In this document: one piece after another, positions 25,567 to 35,205 of the stretch
Layout of the letters: each line of letters starts with the position of its first letter
Numbering within the stretch: the stretch's first letter is position 1
Assembly: GCA_943789365.1 (NCBI GenBank)
Contig: CALSTV010000001.1
Span: forward strand, 2,666,001 to 2,730,000
Direction of reading: 5' to 3'
Source of the DNA: an uncultured Flavobacteriaceae bacterium
GTDB taxonomy: Bacteria > Bacteroidota > Bacteroidia > Flavobacteriales > Flavobacteriaceae
Length of the DNA stretch: 64,000 nucleotides
The notes under the pieces: model-generated
Told to the model about the DNA's origin: nothing
Databases searched by the model: none
Seen by the model: the letters and a program-made list of their open reading frames with translations, nothing else
Program-made: the position numbers and the translations under genes

Positions 25567-27124
25567 TAATTTTAATCTTTTTGAGGTTAGTAGAAATAAG
25601 TCCATTCAAGCGATTTTCTTCTTTGAGTTGGGCTTCAAACTCTGCTTTTAGGCTTGTAAATCGCTCGCTAAAATCAAAGTCATCTTCTTCATCAGCCAAA
25701 CCGACATAACGCCCAGGTGTTAAAACATAATCCAGTTCCTTTACCTTTTCAATGGGTGTAGCATTACAAAAGCCTTTTATGTCTTCATAGTTGCCATCAG
25801 GGTTTCGCCAATTGTGGTAAGTGTCAGAAATAGTTTTAATGTCGTTATCTTTTGGGTCTTTACTTCCATTTGATAATTCACGAGTTCTCCGGTTTATCAA
25901 GTGTCCCATATTTCGAGCATCAATAAAGAGTATTTCCTTGCTACGATCACGGTATTTTCCGTTGGTTCTGTTGCGACTCATAAACCATAAAGAAGCAGGT
26001 ATTTGAGTGTTTAAAAACAGTTTAGATGGCAGGTTTACAATACAATCAATTAAACCATCATCTACTAATGCTTTTCGTATTTCATCTTCGCCACCACTTT
26101 TAGAAGTTACAGCTCCTTTTGCTAAAACAAAACCAGCTTGACCACTTGGTGCTAAATGATATAAAAAGTGTTGAATCCAAGCATAATTGGCATTTCCTGT
26201 TGGTGGTGTACCATATTTCCAGCGACCATCTTTTCTTAGTAAATCACCACTCCAGTCACTTACATTAAAGGGAGGGTTAGCAATTATATAATCAACTTTT
26301 ACATCTTTATGAGCATCATTTAAAAATGAACCTTCATTGTTCCATTTTACTTGCGAACTGTCTAATCCTCTAATGGCAAGGTTCATCTTTGCCAGTCGCC
26401 AAGTGGTTTGGTTACTTTCCTGTCCGTAAATAGAAATGTCATTTATCTTTCCTTGATGGTCTTCTACAAATTTTTCAGATTGCACAAACATTCCACCTGA
26501 GCCACAGCAAGGATCAAGAACTCTACCTTTGTATGGTTCGAGCATTTCAACCAACAATTCAACTACACTTCTTGGAGTGTAGAACTGACCTCCCTTTTTT
26601 CCTTCGGCAAGAGCAAATTCACCTAAGAAATATTCAAATACGTGACCGAGTACATCAGCACTTCTTGATTTAGCATCACCCAAAGCAATGTTTCCAATTA
26701 AATCTATGATTTTTCCTAAACTGGTTGGGTCAAGATTTTGTCTAGCGTATACTTTTGGAAGAACGCCTTTTAAAGAAGGGTTTTCCTTTTCAATGGCATC
26801 CATTGCTTCATCAACCGTTTTCCCAATTGTTGGTTGTTTAGCTTTGCTTTGCAAGAAATTCCAACGAGCGTCTTGTGGTACAAAAAACACATTTTCAGCT
26901 TTGTATTCATCTTTGTCCTCAGGGTCAGCTCCAGCATATTCTCCTTCTCCGTTTTTGAGTTTTGTATATAGTTCCTCAAAAGCGTCTGAGATATATTTTA
27001 AGAAAATCAAACCGAGCATTACGTGCTTGTATTCGGCAGCATCTATGTTTTTTCTCAGTTTATCTGCTGATTTCCAAAGCTGTTTTTCTAAAGGTTCATC
27101 CTTTTCTTTATTCTTTTTTGCCAT
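25559..27124 (-). CDS. hsdM: Type I restriction-modification methyltransferase HsdM
   Basis: 521 residues. N-terminal HsdM helical domain (LEKQLWKSADKLRKNIDAAE, KYISDAFEELY), SAM-binding motif LDPCCGSGGMFV, and catalytic IANPPFN (NPPF) for N6-adenine methylation. GGQFYTPRSVVELLVEML precedes the SAM motif as in all HsdM. Length is normal and the frame intact. It follows the XRE gene directly (stop/start within 2 bases). Confidence 0.95.
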   Translation of the reverse strand: MAKKNKEKDEPLEKQLWKSADKLRKNIDAAEYKHVMLGLIFLKYISDAFEELYTKLKNGEGEYAGADPEDKDEYKAENVFFVPQDARWNFLQSKAKQPTIGKTVDEAMDAIEKENPSLKGVLPKVYARQNLDPTSLGKIIDLIGNIALGDAKSRSADVLGHVFEYFLGEFALAEGKKGGQFYTPRSVVELLVEMLEPYKGRVLDPCCGSGGMFVQSEKFVEDHQGKINDISIYGQESNQTTWRLAKMNLAIRGLDSSQVKWNNEGSFLNDAHKDVKVDYIIANPPFNVSDWSGDLLRKDGRWKYGTPPTGNANYAWIQHFLYHLAPSGQAGFVLAKGAVTSKSGGEDEIRKALVDDGLIDCIVNLPSKLFLNTQIPASLWFMSRNRTNGKYRDRSKEILFIDARNMGHLINRRTRELSNGSKDPKDNDIKTISDTYHNWRNPDGNYEDIKGFCNATPIEKVKELDYVLTPGRYVGLADEEDDFDFSERFTSLKAEFEAQLKEENRLNGLISTNLKKIKING

Positions 27125-27322
27125 CTATTTTTCCTTGTTCGATAATATTAAATCTTTCACGTCAACATCAAGTATTTCAGCAATAGCCATCAATATTTCA
27201 AGTCTAGGTTGCTGTCTGTTTTGTACATAACCATTCACAATATTGTAGCTTTTGTCAAGCTTTTCAGCTAGCCATTTTTGCTTAATACCCTTTTCTTCCA
27301 GTACTTCCTTTATTCTATTCAT
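27125..27322 (-). CDS. XRE-family regulator (controller-like)
   Basis: 65 residues, almost wholly a Cro/C1 helix-turn-helix: IKQKWLAEKLDKSYNIVNGY, VQNRQQPRLEILMAIAEILD, VDVKDLI. It is the first gene of the hsd operon and is set 1 base ahead of hsdM, so it probably controls the timing of the system like restriction C proteins. Confidence 0.85.
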   Translation of the reverse strand: MNRIKEVLEEKGIKQKWLAEKLDKSYNIVNGYVQNRQQPRLEILMAIAEILDVDVKDLILSNKEK

Positions 27323-27379
27323 TCTTTGTTAGAATTGAAATTGCAAGATAGCAATAAAGATTTAATACACCGTTTTTTA

Positions 27380-27528
27380 GTGTATATAATGTTTGTAATT
27401 CATCCGGTGAGCGTTGGGGAGATTAAGCTCTTTTGGTTTTTGATGGTAGGCTTGTGCGTTGGCAAAAATCAAATGTGCTTAATGTGCGGCTGGTTTTTCG
27501 AATGAAACACAACATGTTATATCTACAC
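27380..27528. repeat. Inverted-arm noncoding site J beside the integrase (attI or attC candidate)
   Basis: GTGTATATAATGTTTGT (27380-27396) faces ACAACATGTTATATCTACAC (27509-27528); the arms pair partly. Preceding bases CCGTTTTTTA mimic the AACGTTTTT start of other sites. It also includes the right direct repeat of the restriction block. It is the only noncoding stretch between the integrase stop and the first cargo gene, so it is where an attI site would be expected. The ends are poorly conserved. Confidence 0.4.
27410..27463. repeat. Right direct repeat flanking the restriction block
   Basis: AGCGTTGGGGAGATTAAGCT... then GGCTTGTGCGTTGGC. It pairs with 18830-18879 in the same orientation, with indels between conserved blocks. 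Confidence 0.5.
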
Positions 27529-27595
27529 AAAAAGTGTCGAATAACCGTTTATCTTAAGGGTTAACTACACCTTTTAGTGTTTCTTTTCGGTTAAA

Positions 27596-28759
27596 TTAAT
27601 CAATTTTTTTACTTTGTTCTAATTGTTTTACAATAAAATCTAATGGGTTTGTTATTTTTTGTAAATCTTGGCTTCTAACATGCGTATATATCATTGTTGT
27701 CTCTGGCCTTGCATGTCCTAAAAGTTTTTGGATATACCGTATGTCAGTTCCGTTTTCTAATAAATGTGTCGCATAGCTATGTCTTAAAGTATGCGGTGTC
27801 ACTTGCTTAGTTATATGTGCCAACAAACAACTTTTACGTAAAAAATTTCTAATGGAGTTAGGAGAATATTTATTTCCGCTCACAAGAGATTCTATTAAAT
27901 ATGTTTTTGGAGTGTAACTTGTCATATAGGTTTGTAGCATTGGTATTATTGCATTAGCAATAGGTACATATCTGTCTTTACGTCCTTTGCCGTTTTGTAC
28001 TTTTAATAATTTCCTCTGAATATCGATATCACTAATTTTTAAATGAATCAGTTCTCCTATTCTCAATCCAGAAGAATACAAAAAGGTAATACATATTCTA
28101 TGTTTTACATTTTTAGTAACTCGAATCAATTCAATTATTTCTTCCTTAGATAAGATATTAGGTAATTTTTGGTCCTTTTTTGGAGCCAATGATTTAAAAT
28201 CTATCTCTATGTTAGAATTTATAAAAACGAAATAGTGTTTCACGGCACTAATAAATTGTCGCTGTGAACTAATACTCATACCTCTGGGTTCAAAAACGTC
28301 TTCAATAAATAATTCTACATCTCTTTTAGTAAGTGTATGTATAGGTTTGTCTTTTATATAATTTATAAAATCAGCAATAAAAGTGAAATAGGTCTTTACA
28401 GTACTTTCACTATACCTTTTTCCCTTTAAATAGTTGACATAGTTTCGAATAACGGTTTTGTTTTCTTCAGAGAGATTTCGTTTTTCTTTTACATATTTCT
28501 TCAAGACAACTTGCTGTAAATTTTCTGCTTCTTCAAAAGTAGCTTTATGCTGCAAAGCAGTCTTGAATGCACTTAGGTTTTCATCAGAATATTCGATATA
28601 CCATGCTTTTAGTGTAGTACTGAAAGTATAGCCTCCAATGGCTTTTATAGACTCTTTGATTTCATGATTGTATTTAAAGAATACAGCAAGTACAACTTTT
28701 TTACGATGTACAACTTTCTTCAAGTGAAGAACAGGCAGGGTGTTCGTAGTTTTTTTCAT
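27596..28759 (-). CDS. Tyrosine recombinase/integrase with N-terminal extension
   Basis: 387 residues. The first 80 (HRKKVVLAVFFKYNHEIKES, GGYTFSTTLKAWYIEYSDEN) are an extension found on many Bacteroidota integrases. Then comes a SAM-like DNA-binding domain (RNYVNYLKGKRYSESTVKTY) and the catalytic domain: Arg in SSGLRIGEL, Lys in GKGRKDR, HTLRHSYATHLL, LLGH and the nucleophile Tyr in TMIYTHV. It closes with ITNPLDF, reminiscent of the SPLD end of IntI and relatives. I do not see the extra helix patch that defines true IntI. It is transcribed in the same direction as the array and its stop faces the array. It is the obvious candidate to recombine the attC-like sites. Confidence 0.88.
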   Translation of the reverse strand: MKKTTNTLPVLHLKKVVHRKKVVLAVFFKYNHEIKESIKAIGGYTFSTTLKAWYIEYSDENLSAFKTALQHKATFEEAENLQQVVLKKYVKEKRNLSEENKTVIRNYVNYLKGKRYSESTVKTYFTFIADFINYIKDKPIHTLTKRDVELFIEDVFEPRGMSISSQRQFISAVKHYFVFINSNIEIDFKSLAPKKDQKLPNILSKEEIIELIRVTKNVKHRICITFLYSSGLRIGELIHLKISDIDIQRKLLKVQNGKGRKDRYVPIANAIIPMLQTYMTSYTPKTYLIESLVSGNKYSPNSIRNFLRKSCLLAHITKQVTPHTLRHSYATHLLENGTDIRYIQKLLGHARPETTMIYTHVRSQDLQKITNPLDFIVKQLEQSKKID

Positions 28760-28845
28760 AGCACCCCTAAGATACTAAAAATATATATCAAGTAGTTGTC
28801 ATTGATTGCTAGGGCTACGTACGTAAACTTTAACTTTCAACTTTT

Positions 28846-28890
28846 GTCAAAGTCAAAGTCAAAGTCTGAGTCACTGTCAAAGTCTGAGTC
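28846..28890. repeat. Short tandem GTCAAA/GTCTGA repeats
   Basis: GTCAAA occurs in runs of hexamers alternating with GTCTGA and GTCACT (seven or so units). It lies between the integrase promoter region and the gltD terminator, at the junction of accessory and core DNA. TACGTACGTA at 28816-28825 is the only other notable word in this gap. Confidence 0.6.
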
Positions 28891-28902
28891 TTCCCCAAAG
28901 TA

Positions 28903-28934
28903 AACTCCCCTTACAAATGAATGCAAGGGGAGTT
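28903..28934 (-). terminator. Terminator of gltBD
   Basis: AACTCCCCTT and AAGGGGAGTT form a perfect 10-bp stem with a 12-base loop, 25 bases after the gltD stop on the minus strand. Confidence 0.75.
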
Positions 28935-28959
28935 CAAAAATTGTTTAGAGTAGTTGAAA

Positions 28960-30423
28960 TTAAACCCCTACCAAATCGCCCGTAACATTTTTAGTTGGCA
29001 AATCAGATTTACCCATCAAATAGATGTCTACCTGTCTTGCCGCTTCTCTACCTTCAGAAATAGCCCAAACAATCAACGATTGTCCTCTACGCATATCACC
29101 AGCTGTAAAGATGTTTGGTACATTGGTTTGGTATTTTCCGTAGTCCGCTTTGTAGTTAGAACGTACATCTCTGTCCAATCCTAATTTATCAGCCAAAGTG
29201 CTTTCTGGACCGGTAAATCCTAATGCCAATAAGGCAAGGTCACAAGGCCATGTTTTTTCAGTTCCTTCAATTTCTATCAATTGTGGACGTTGTCCCGGAA
29301 CCATTTTCCATTCAACATTTACGGTTTTTAAAGCTGTTAACTTTCCGTTTTTGTCTTTTACAAACTCCTTAGTGTTGATCAACCAGTTACGATCTGCACC
29401 CTCTTTATGAGACGAAGAAGTTTTCAACTGCAATGGCCAATACGGCCAAGGAGTAGAAGGAGCGCGTTGTCCTGGAGGTTTTGGCATAATTTCAAAGTTC
29501 GTTACCGAAGTAGCACCTTGACGATTCGAAGTTCCAACACAGTCAGAACCCGTATCACCACCACCAATCACAATTACATTTTTATCGGTAGCCAATACCT
29601 GGTCTTTGATCTCTTGACCAAAAACAACTTTAGTTTGTTGTGTTAAGAAATCCATTGCTTGTACCACACCATCTGCGTCGATACCAGGAGTTGGTAAACT
29701 TCTTCTTTCAGTTGCACCACCACAAAGAACTACTGCGTCAAACGCTTTTAAGTCTTCTACGTCGTAGTTTACACCTACATTTACATTTACTTTAAACGCA
29801 ATGCCTTCAGCTTCTAAAATAGCCACACGACGGTCAATGATTCCCTTCTCCATTTTAAAGTTAGGAATTCCGTAGCGTAACAAGCCTCCAATAGCATCGT
29901 CTCTTTCAAAAACAGTAACGGTATGACCGGCTCTGTTCAATTGTTGAGCTGTGGCCAAACCTGCAGGTCCAGAACCTACAACAGCAACTGTTTTACCCGT
30001 TCTAGTTTTCGGCGGTTGTGGTTTGATCCATCCTTCTTTAAAAGCACGTTCTACAATGTTCTTTTCAATGTTTTCAATTGAAATTGGATCTTCAATAATA
30101 CCCAATACACATGCTTGCTCACAAGGAGCAGGGCACAAACGTCCTGTAAATTCAGGAAAGTTATTTGTAGAGTGTAAAATCCAAGATGCTTTTTTCCATT
30201 CACCTTGGTGTACCATATGGTTGAAATCTGGAATCAAATTTCCAAGTGGACAACCACTGTGGCAAAATGGAATTCCGCAATCCATACAACGAGAACCTTG
30301 CTCTGTAAGCTCGTTGTCGCTCAATGGCACTGTAAACTCTTTATAATGTGCTACACGCTCATTTACTGGCTTGTATGCTTCGTCTTTTCTTTCGAATTCT
30401 TTAAAACCTGTTACTTTTCCCAT
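28960..30423 (-). CDS. gltD: Glutamate synthase (NADPH) small subunit
   Basis: 487 residues. The N-terminal domain has the two 4Fe-4S cysteine groups (CMDCGIPFCHSGCPLGNLIP; CPAPCEQACVLG). Then an FAD fold (VAVVGSGPAGLATAQ) and an NAD(P)H fold (VIVIGGGDTGSDCVGTSNRQ), ending with TAGDMRRGQSLIVWAI. It transfers electrons from NADPH to GltB for glutamine + 2-oxoglutarate to glutamate conversion in the cytoplasm. It follows gltB by 4 bases. Confidence 0.96.
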   Translation of the reverse strand: MGKVTGFKEFERKDEAYKPVNERVAHYKEFTVPLSDNELTEQGSRCMDCGIPFCHSGCPLGNLIPDFNHMVHQGEWKKASWILHSTNNFPEFTGRLCPAPCEQACVLGIIEDPISIENIEKNIVERAFKEGWIKPQPPKTRTGKTVAVVGSGPAGLATAQQLNRAGHTVTVFERDDAIGGLLRYGIPNFKMEKGIIDRRVAILEAEGIAFKVNVNVGVNYDVEDLKAFDAVVLCGGATERRSLPTPGIDADGVVQAMDFLTQQTKVVFGQEIKDQVLATDKNVIVIGGGDTGSDCVGTSNRQGATSVTNFEIMPKPPGQRAPSTPWPYWPLQLKTSSSHKEGADRNWLINTKEFVKDKNGKLTALKTVNVEWKMVPGQRPQLIEIEGTEKTWPCDLALLALGFTGPESTLADKLGLDRDVRSNYKADYGKYQTNVPNIFTAGDMRRGQSLIVWAISEGREAARQVDIYLMGKSDLPTKNVTGDLVGV

Positions 30424-30427
30424 CGTA

Positions 30428-33400
30428 CTATACTGTTTCTAATTCTTCAACCATTACTTCTCCTTTTGCCAAACGTTCCAAAGCGCGTTTGTATTCCGTT
30501 GGCATCACGCGTACAAAATTGCTTAAACTAGTTTCCCAGTCAGCTAATATTTCTTTTCCACGGTTACTGTCTGTGTACAATACGTGCTTTTCAATCAAGC
30601 CTTTCAAGTCTGTTGCATCTTCTGGTAAAATGTCTTCAAACTCAATCGTCTCTGTATTACACAATCCGTTGGTAAACTTGTTTTCTGGATCGTAGATATA
30701 AGCAATACCACCACTCATACCAGCAGCAAAGTTTCTACCTGTACTACCCAATACAACTACCTTTCCACCTGTCATGTATTCACAACCGTGGTCACCTACA
30801 CCTTCAACAACTGTTGTAGCTCCTGAGTTACGTACTGCAAAACGTTCTCCTGCAATACCATTGATATAGGCTTCTCCTTCAACAGCTCCAAACAAACAAA
30901 CATTACCAACGATAATATTGTCTTCTGCAACAAAATCTGAAGATGTCGGTTTCTTAACAATCAATTTGGCTCCAGACAATCCTTTACCTAAATAATCGTT
31001 TGTATTACCTTCAACTGTAAAGGTCAATCCATGAGCTCCAAATGCTCCTAAACTCTGACCAGCAGAACCTGTAAAGTTGATGTTTAAAGTGTCTTCAGGT
31101 AAACCTAAATGTCCATATATTTTAGAGATCTCATTACTCACAATCGCTCCAACAGAACGGTCTGTATTGATAATAGGATAATCTAAAGTCATTTGTTCTT
31201 TTCTATACAAAGCACGGTGCGAATCCTTTAAGATTTGGAAGTCAATAACATTGTCTAATCCATGATCTTGCTTTTCTGAATTTTTAACAGGCATTTCGTT
31301 GTATGCAGCCGGTCTGTGTAAAATAGCAGATAAATCTAATCCCTTTGCTTTGTAATGTGTGATAGCGTTGTTCGCATTGATTTTATGCGTTTGCCCTACC
31401 ATTTCTTCCAATGTTCTAAACCCTAATTCAGCCATAATTCCTCTCAACTCTTCTGCTATATAGTAGAAGAAGTTAATCACGTGCTCAGGCGTTCCTTTAA
31501 AGTTTTTACGTAATTCTTTGTCTTGCGTTGCAATTCCTACTGGACAGGTATTCAAATGACACTTACGCATCATGATACATCCTGAAGCAACTAATGGTGC
31601 TGTTGCAAAACCAAATTCTTCTGCTCCTAACAAGGCAGCAATAGCTACATCACGACCTGTTTTTAATTGACCATCACATTCAACAACAATACGAGAACGT
31701 AAATTGTTCAATACCAAAGTTTGTTGTGCCTCTGCCAATCCAAGTTCCCAAGGTAATCCAGCGTGTTTCAAGGAAGTTAAAGGAGAAGCTCCTGTACCTC
31801 CGTCATATCCAGAAATTAATACAACGTCTGCTTTGGCTTTCGAAACTCCGGCAGCAATAGTACCAACTCCTACTTCAGAAACCAATTTCACATTGATTCT
31901 TGCTTCACGGTTAGCATTTTTCAAGTCGTAAATCAACTGTGCTAAATCTTCAATAGAATAAATATCGTGGTGCGGAGGTGGCGAAATCAAACCTACAAAA
32001 GGGGTAGAGTTACGAGCATCTGCAATCCATGGCAATACTTTTTCACCAGGCAATTGACCACCTTCTCCAGGTTTAGCACCCTGGGCCATTTTTATTTGTA
32101 TCTCTTTAGCACTAGATAAGTAATGAGAAGTAACCCCAAAACGTCCAGAAGCCACTTGCTTAATAGCAGAGTTTCTACTGTCTCCGTTTACACTTGGTTG
32201 GAAACGTCTTCTGTCTTCACCACCTTCCCCAGAATTGGATTTTCCACCAATACGGTTCATGGCAATAGCCAAATTCTCATGTGCTTCCCTAGAAATAGAT
32301 CCGTAAGACATGGCTCCAGTTTTAAATCGTTTAACGATTTCTGTCCATGGTTCAACTTCCTCTAAAGGAATAGGATCTAAGTTATCGAACTCAAACAAAC
32401 CACGAATGGTCATTAAGTTCTTAGATTGTTCGTTTACATTTTTCGCATATACATTGTAACTCGCTTGGTCGCTCAATCGAACTGCCTGCTGTAGTTTTGC
32501 TACCGTAGTTGGGTTGAACATATGTCTTTCCCCGTTACGTCTCCATCTGTAATCTCCACCGATGTTCAATCCTAAACGGTTTTTGATTAAGGTATCTGGA
32601 TATGCGTATTTATAACGTTCGTTGATTTCTTTTTCAATTTCATACAGCCCAATACCTTCAATTCTAGAAGCGGTATATGGGAAGTATTTTTCAACAAATT
32701 GAGAGTTGAAACCAACAATTTCAAATATTTGAGAACCTCTGTACGAGTGTAGTGTAGAGATTCCAATTTTGTTCATTACTTTTAAAATTCCTTTTCCAAT
32801 AGCTTTGTTGAAATTGTCTACTGCTTTCTGCTCGTCCATTCCGGTTATAAAACCTTCTTGCACTTGCATACGGATAATTTCATTTACCATATATGGGTTT
32901 ACGGCACTAGCACCATAACCGAATAAGGTAGCAAAATGATGTGGCTCACGAGGCTCTGCAGATTCGATAATGATATCGAAGAAAGAACGCTTGCGTAAAC
33001 GGTTCATTTGATGGTTTACAAAAGAACAAGCCAATAGCGATGGAATTGGAGCGAACTCCTTGTTTACACCTCTATCTGAAAGGATGATGATGTTCGTTCC
33101 TCGGTCTAAAGCTTTGGTGATTTGAACAATGATATTGTCTAAAGCATCCTCAAGACCGTTCAGTCCTTTTTCTTTAGGATATAACATTTCAATAGTTTCC
33201 GCCTTAAAGCTTTCTATGGAAATGTTTCTGATTTTTTCTAAATCGTCGTTGGAAATAACCGGATTCTGAATTCTCAGTTTTCTACATTGTCTGTCGGTGA
33301 TGCTAAAGATATTTCTATCCTTACCCAAATTCAAGCTAATGTCGGTTACAATTTCTTCACGGATACCATCCAATGGTGGGTTGGTTACCTGAGCAAATAA

Positions 33401-34942
33401 TTGTTTGAAGTAATTTGAAATCAATTGAGGTCTGTCAGACAATACAGCTAATGGCGTATCGATTCCCATAGAACCCAAAGCTTCCTTACCTACTTGAGCC
33501 ATAGGTGTAATGACTTCTTGAATGTCTTCAATTGTATAGTTGAATAAACGAGATCTTGTTGCGATGTCTAACGATTCCTCAGGTGTTTCTGTTTTTGCCT
33601 TTGGAACATCTTTTAAATGCAGTCTTGTTTTGTCTAACCATTCTTTATAAGGTCTTTCAGAAACAATTTTACTTTTTATCTCTTCGTCCTTGATGATACG
33701 TCCTTCATTCATGTCTACCAAGAACATTTTTCCTGGTTCTAAACGTCCATGACTATCCACATCTTCTGGAGCAACTTCTACAACACCAATTTCAGATGCC
33801 ATAATCAGTTTACCACTTTTGGTAACCGTGTATCTTGAAGGTCTTAAACCGTTTCTGTCTAACAGCGCACCTACATAGTCACCATCTGTAAACGGTACAG
33901 AAGCTGGGCCATCCCAAGGCTCCATAATACAAGCATTGTATTCATAGAAAGCCTTTCTTTCTTCAGACATGGTCTTGTGCTTTTCCCAAGCTTCAGGAAT
34001 CATCATCATCATTACTTCTGGTAATGACCTTCCTGTATGTGTTAACAATTCTACCACCATATCCATAGAAGCAGAATCTGACTTTCCAGGTAATATAATA
34101 GGGAATAATTTATCAATTTGCGGTCCGAATACGTCACTTTTCATGATTTCCTCACGAACACGCATACGGCTTACGTTTCCACGTAATGTGTTTATTTCTC
34201 CATTTTGACACATAAATCTAAAAGGTTGTGCCAATTCCCATGCAGGCATGGTGTTGGTAGAGAAACGTTGGTGCACCAATGCCAAACGGGTTACCAAATC
34301 TGGTTCCATCAAATCCTTGTAATAAGGACCAATGTCCTCTGGCATGATGATACCTTTATAAATTAATGTAGTATTGGATAAACTCGGAAGGTAAAAATAA
34401 GAGCTTTCCGACATTTTTGAATTTGAAATGGTGTGCTCTGTAATTTTACGAGCGGCATATAGCTTAGCCTTGAAAGTAGCTTCGTCAATATCCTCTGTTT
34501 TACCAATAAAGATTTGTTCGATATTTGGTTCTGAGGCCAATGCAATTTCTCCCAATTGAGAAGCGTCAACAGGAACGTCTCTCCATCCTAAAATAGACAA
34601 TCCCTGTGCTTTGATTTCTTTTTCGAAAGTTTCTTTACAGAAATTGTATTGGTTTTTATTTCTAGGTAGGAATACCATTCCTACTGCATAGGCTCTTTGC
34701 GCTGGCAATTCAAAATCACATACTCTTGAAAAATATTCGTGCGGTATGTCAATCAATAAACCAGCTCCATCTCCTGTTTTTCCATCAGAACTAACCCCTC
34801 CACGGTGCTCTAGTTTCACTAAAATCTCTAGTGCATCATGGATAATTTGGTTTGTTTTTTCCCCTTTCAGGTTACAAATAAAACCTGCACCACAGTTTTC
34901 ATGTTCGAATTCTGGTCTATATAGTCCCTGTTTTTCTATCAT
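30428..34942 (-). CDS. gltB: Glutamate synthase large subunit
   Basis: 1504 residues, normal for GltB. Class II amidotransferase with the nucleophile Cys after a short propeptide ([14 protein letters not shown], Cys17). Central domain, then the FMN/2-oxoglutarate synthase domain ([36 protein letters not shown]) with the 3Fe-4S ligands in [19 protein letters not shown], and the C-terminal GXGXG beta-helix ([34 protein letters not shown]). First gene of the gltBD operon; promoter at 34962-34975. Confidence 0.97.
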   Translation of the reverse strand: MIEKQGLYRPEFEHENCGAGFICNLKGEKTNQIIHDALEILVKLEHRGGVSSDGKTGDGAGLLIDIPHEYFSRVCDFELPAQRAYAVGMVFLPRNKNQYNFCKETFEKEIKAQGLSILGWRDVPVDASQLGEIALASEPNIEQIFIGKTEDIDEATFKAKLYAARKITEHTISNSKMSESSYFYLPSLSNTTLIYKGIIMPEDIGPYYKDLMEPDLVTRLALVHQRFSTNTMPAWELAQPFRFMCQNGEINTLRGNVSRMRVREEIMKSDVFGPQIDKLFPIILPGKSDSASMDMVVELLTHTGRSLPEVMMMMIPEAWEKHKTMSEERKAFYEYNACIMEPWDGPASVPFTDGDYVGALLDRNGLRPSRYTVTKSGKLIMASEIGVVEVAPEDVDSHGRLEPGKMFLVDMNEGRIIKDEEIKSKIVSERPYKEWLDKTRLHLKDVPKAKTETPEESLDIATRSRLFNYTIEDIQEVITPMAQVGKEALGSMGIDTPLAVLSDRPQLISNYFKQLFAQVTNPPLDGIREEIVTDISLNLGKDRNIFSITDRQCRKLRIQNPVISNDDLEKIRNISIESFKAETIEMLYPKEKGLNGLEDALDNIIVQITKALDRGTNIIILSDRGVNKEFAPIPSLLACSFVNHQMNRLRKRSFFDIIIESAEPREPHHFATLFGYGASAVNPYMVNEIIRMQVQEGFITGMDEQKAVDNFNKAIGKGILKVMNKIGISTLHSYRGSQIFEIVGFNSQFVEKYFPYTASRIEGIGLYEIEKEINERYKYAYPDTLIKNRLGLNIGGDYRWRRNGERHMFNPTTVAKLQQAVRLSDQASYNVYAKNVNEQSKNLMTIRGLFEFDNLDPIPLEEVEPWTEIVKRFKTGAMSYGSISREAHENLAIAMNRIGGKSNSGEGGEDRRRFQPSVNGDSRNSAIKQVASGRFGVTSHYLSSAKEIQIKMAQGAKPGEGGQLPGEKVLPWIADARNSTPFVGLISPPPHHDIYSIEDLAQLIYDLKNANREARINVKLVSEVGVGTIAAGVSKAKADVVLISGYDGGTGASPLTSLKHAGLPWELGLAEAQQTLVLNNLRSRIVVECDGQLKTGRDVAIAALLGAEEFGFATAPLVASGCIMMRKCHLNTCPVGIATQDKELRKNFKGTPEHVINFFYYIAEELRGIMAELGFRTLEEMVGQTHKINANNAITHYKAKGLDLSAILHRPAAYNEMPVKNSEKQDHGLDNVIDFQILKDSHRALYRKEQMTLDYPIINTDRSVGAIVSNEISKIYGHLGLPEDTLNINFTGSAGQSLGAFGAHGLTFTVEGNTNDYLGKGLSGAKLIVKKPTSSDFVAEDNIIVGNVCLFGAVEGEAYINGIAGERFAVRNSGATTVVEGVGDHGCEYMTGGKVVVLGSTGRNFAAGMSGGIAYIYDPENKFTNGLCNTETIEFEDILPEDATDLKGLIEKHVLYTDSNRGKEILADWETSLSNFVRVMPTEYKRALERLAKGEVMVEELETV

Positions 34943-34961
34943 AATATTGAAAATAAGATTG

Positions 34962-34975
34962 CAAAATTACGTAAT
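34962..34975 (-). promoter_or_regulatory. gltBD promoter -7 box with TTACGTAA palindrome
   Basis: The minus strand reads ATTACGTAATTTTG: a TAATTTTG box of the Bacteroidota TAnnTTTG type overlapping the perfect palindrome ATTACGTAAT, 20-30 bases before the gltB start. The porin promoter at 37935 has the same arrangement. Confidence 0.6.
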
Positions 34976-35092
34976 TTCAATGGTATATACCAACGTATTT
35001 TAGTTAGATAAATCAAAAATGAATATCTATTAATATTGTTGTTGGTTTATTGTAGAATTTTAAAATATTGGTATAAAAAAAAAGAGACATGC

Positions 35093-35114
35093 TATTTTTA
35101 TATAGCAAATCTCT
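35093..35114 (-). terminator. Second terminator after amt
   Basis: AGAGA-n2-GCTAT...ATAGC-n3-TCTCT stem, followed on the minus strand by a long U run. It lies between amt and gltB, in tandem with the next terminator. Confidence 0.65.
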
Positions 35115-35135
35115 ATTTTTATTGTGAATAATAAA

Positions 35136-35167
35136 AAACGGTCCTATAGATAGCTATAAGACCGTTT
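35136..35167 (-). terminator. Terminator after amt
   Basis: AAACGGTC and GACCGTTT with an inner CTATAG/CTATAA pairing, then a U run on the minus strand. It separates porin-glnB-amt transcription from gltBD. Confidence 0.75.
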
Positions 35168-35205
35168 CATATATGTTTTGTCTGTTAGTTTGACTAACGA
35201 CTCTT

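Noticed and set aside
27596-28759. Calling the recombinase IntI
   Set aside because: The catalytic residues and PLD ending fit, but the extra helix region typical of IntI is not visible, so only tyrosine recombinase is supported.
28846-28890. A CRISPR-like array
   Set aside because: The units are hexamers without spacers and no cas genes are present; it is a simple tandem repeat.
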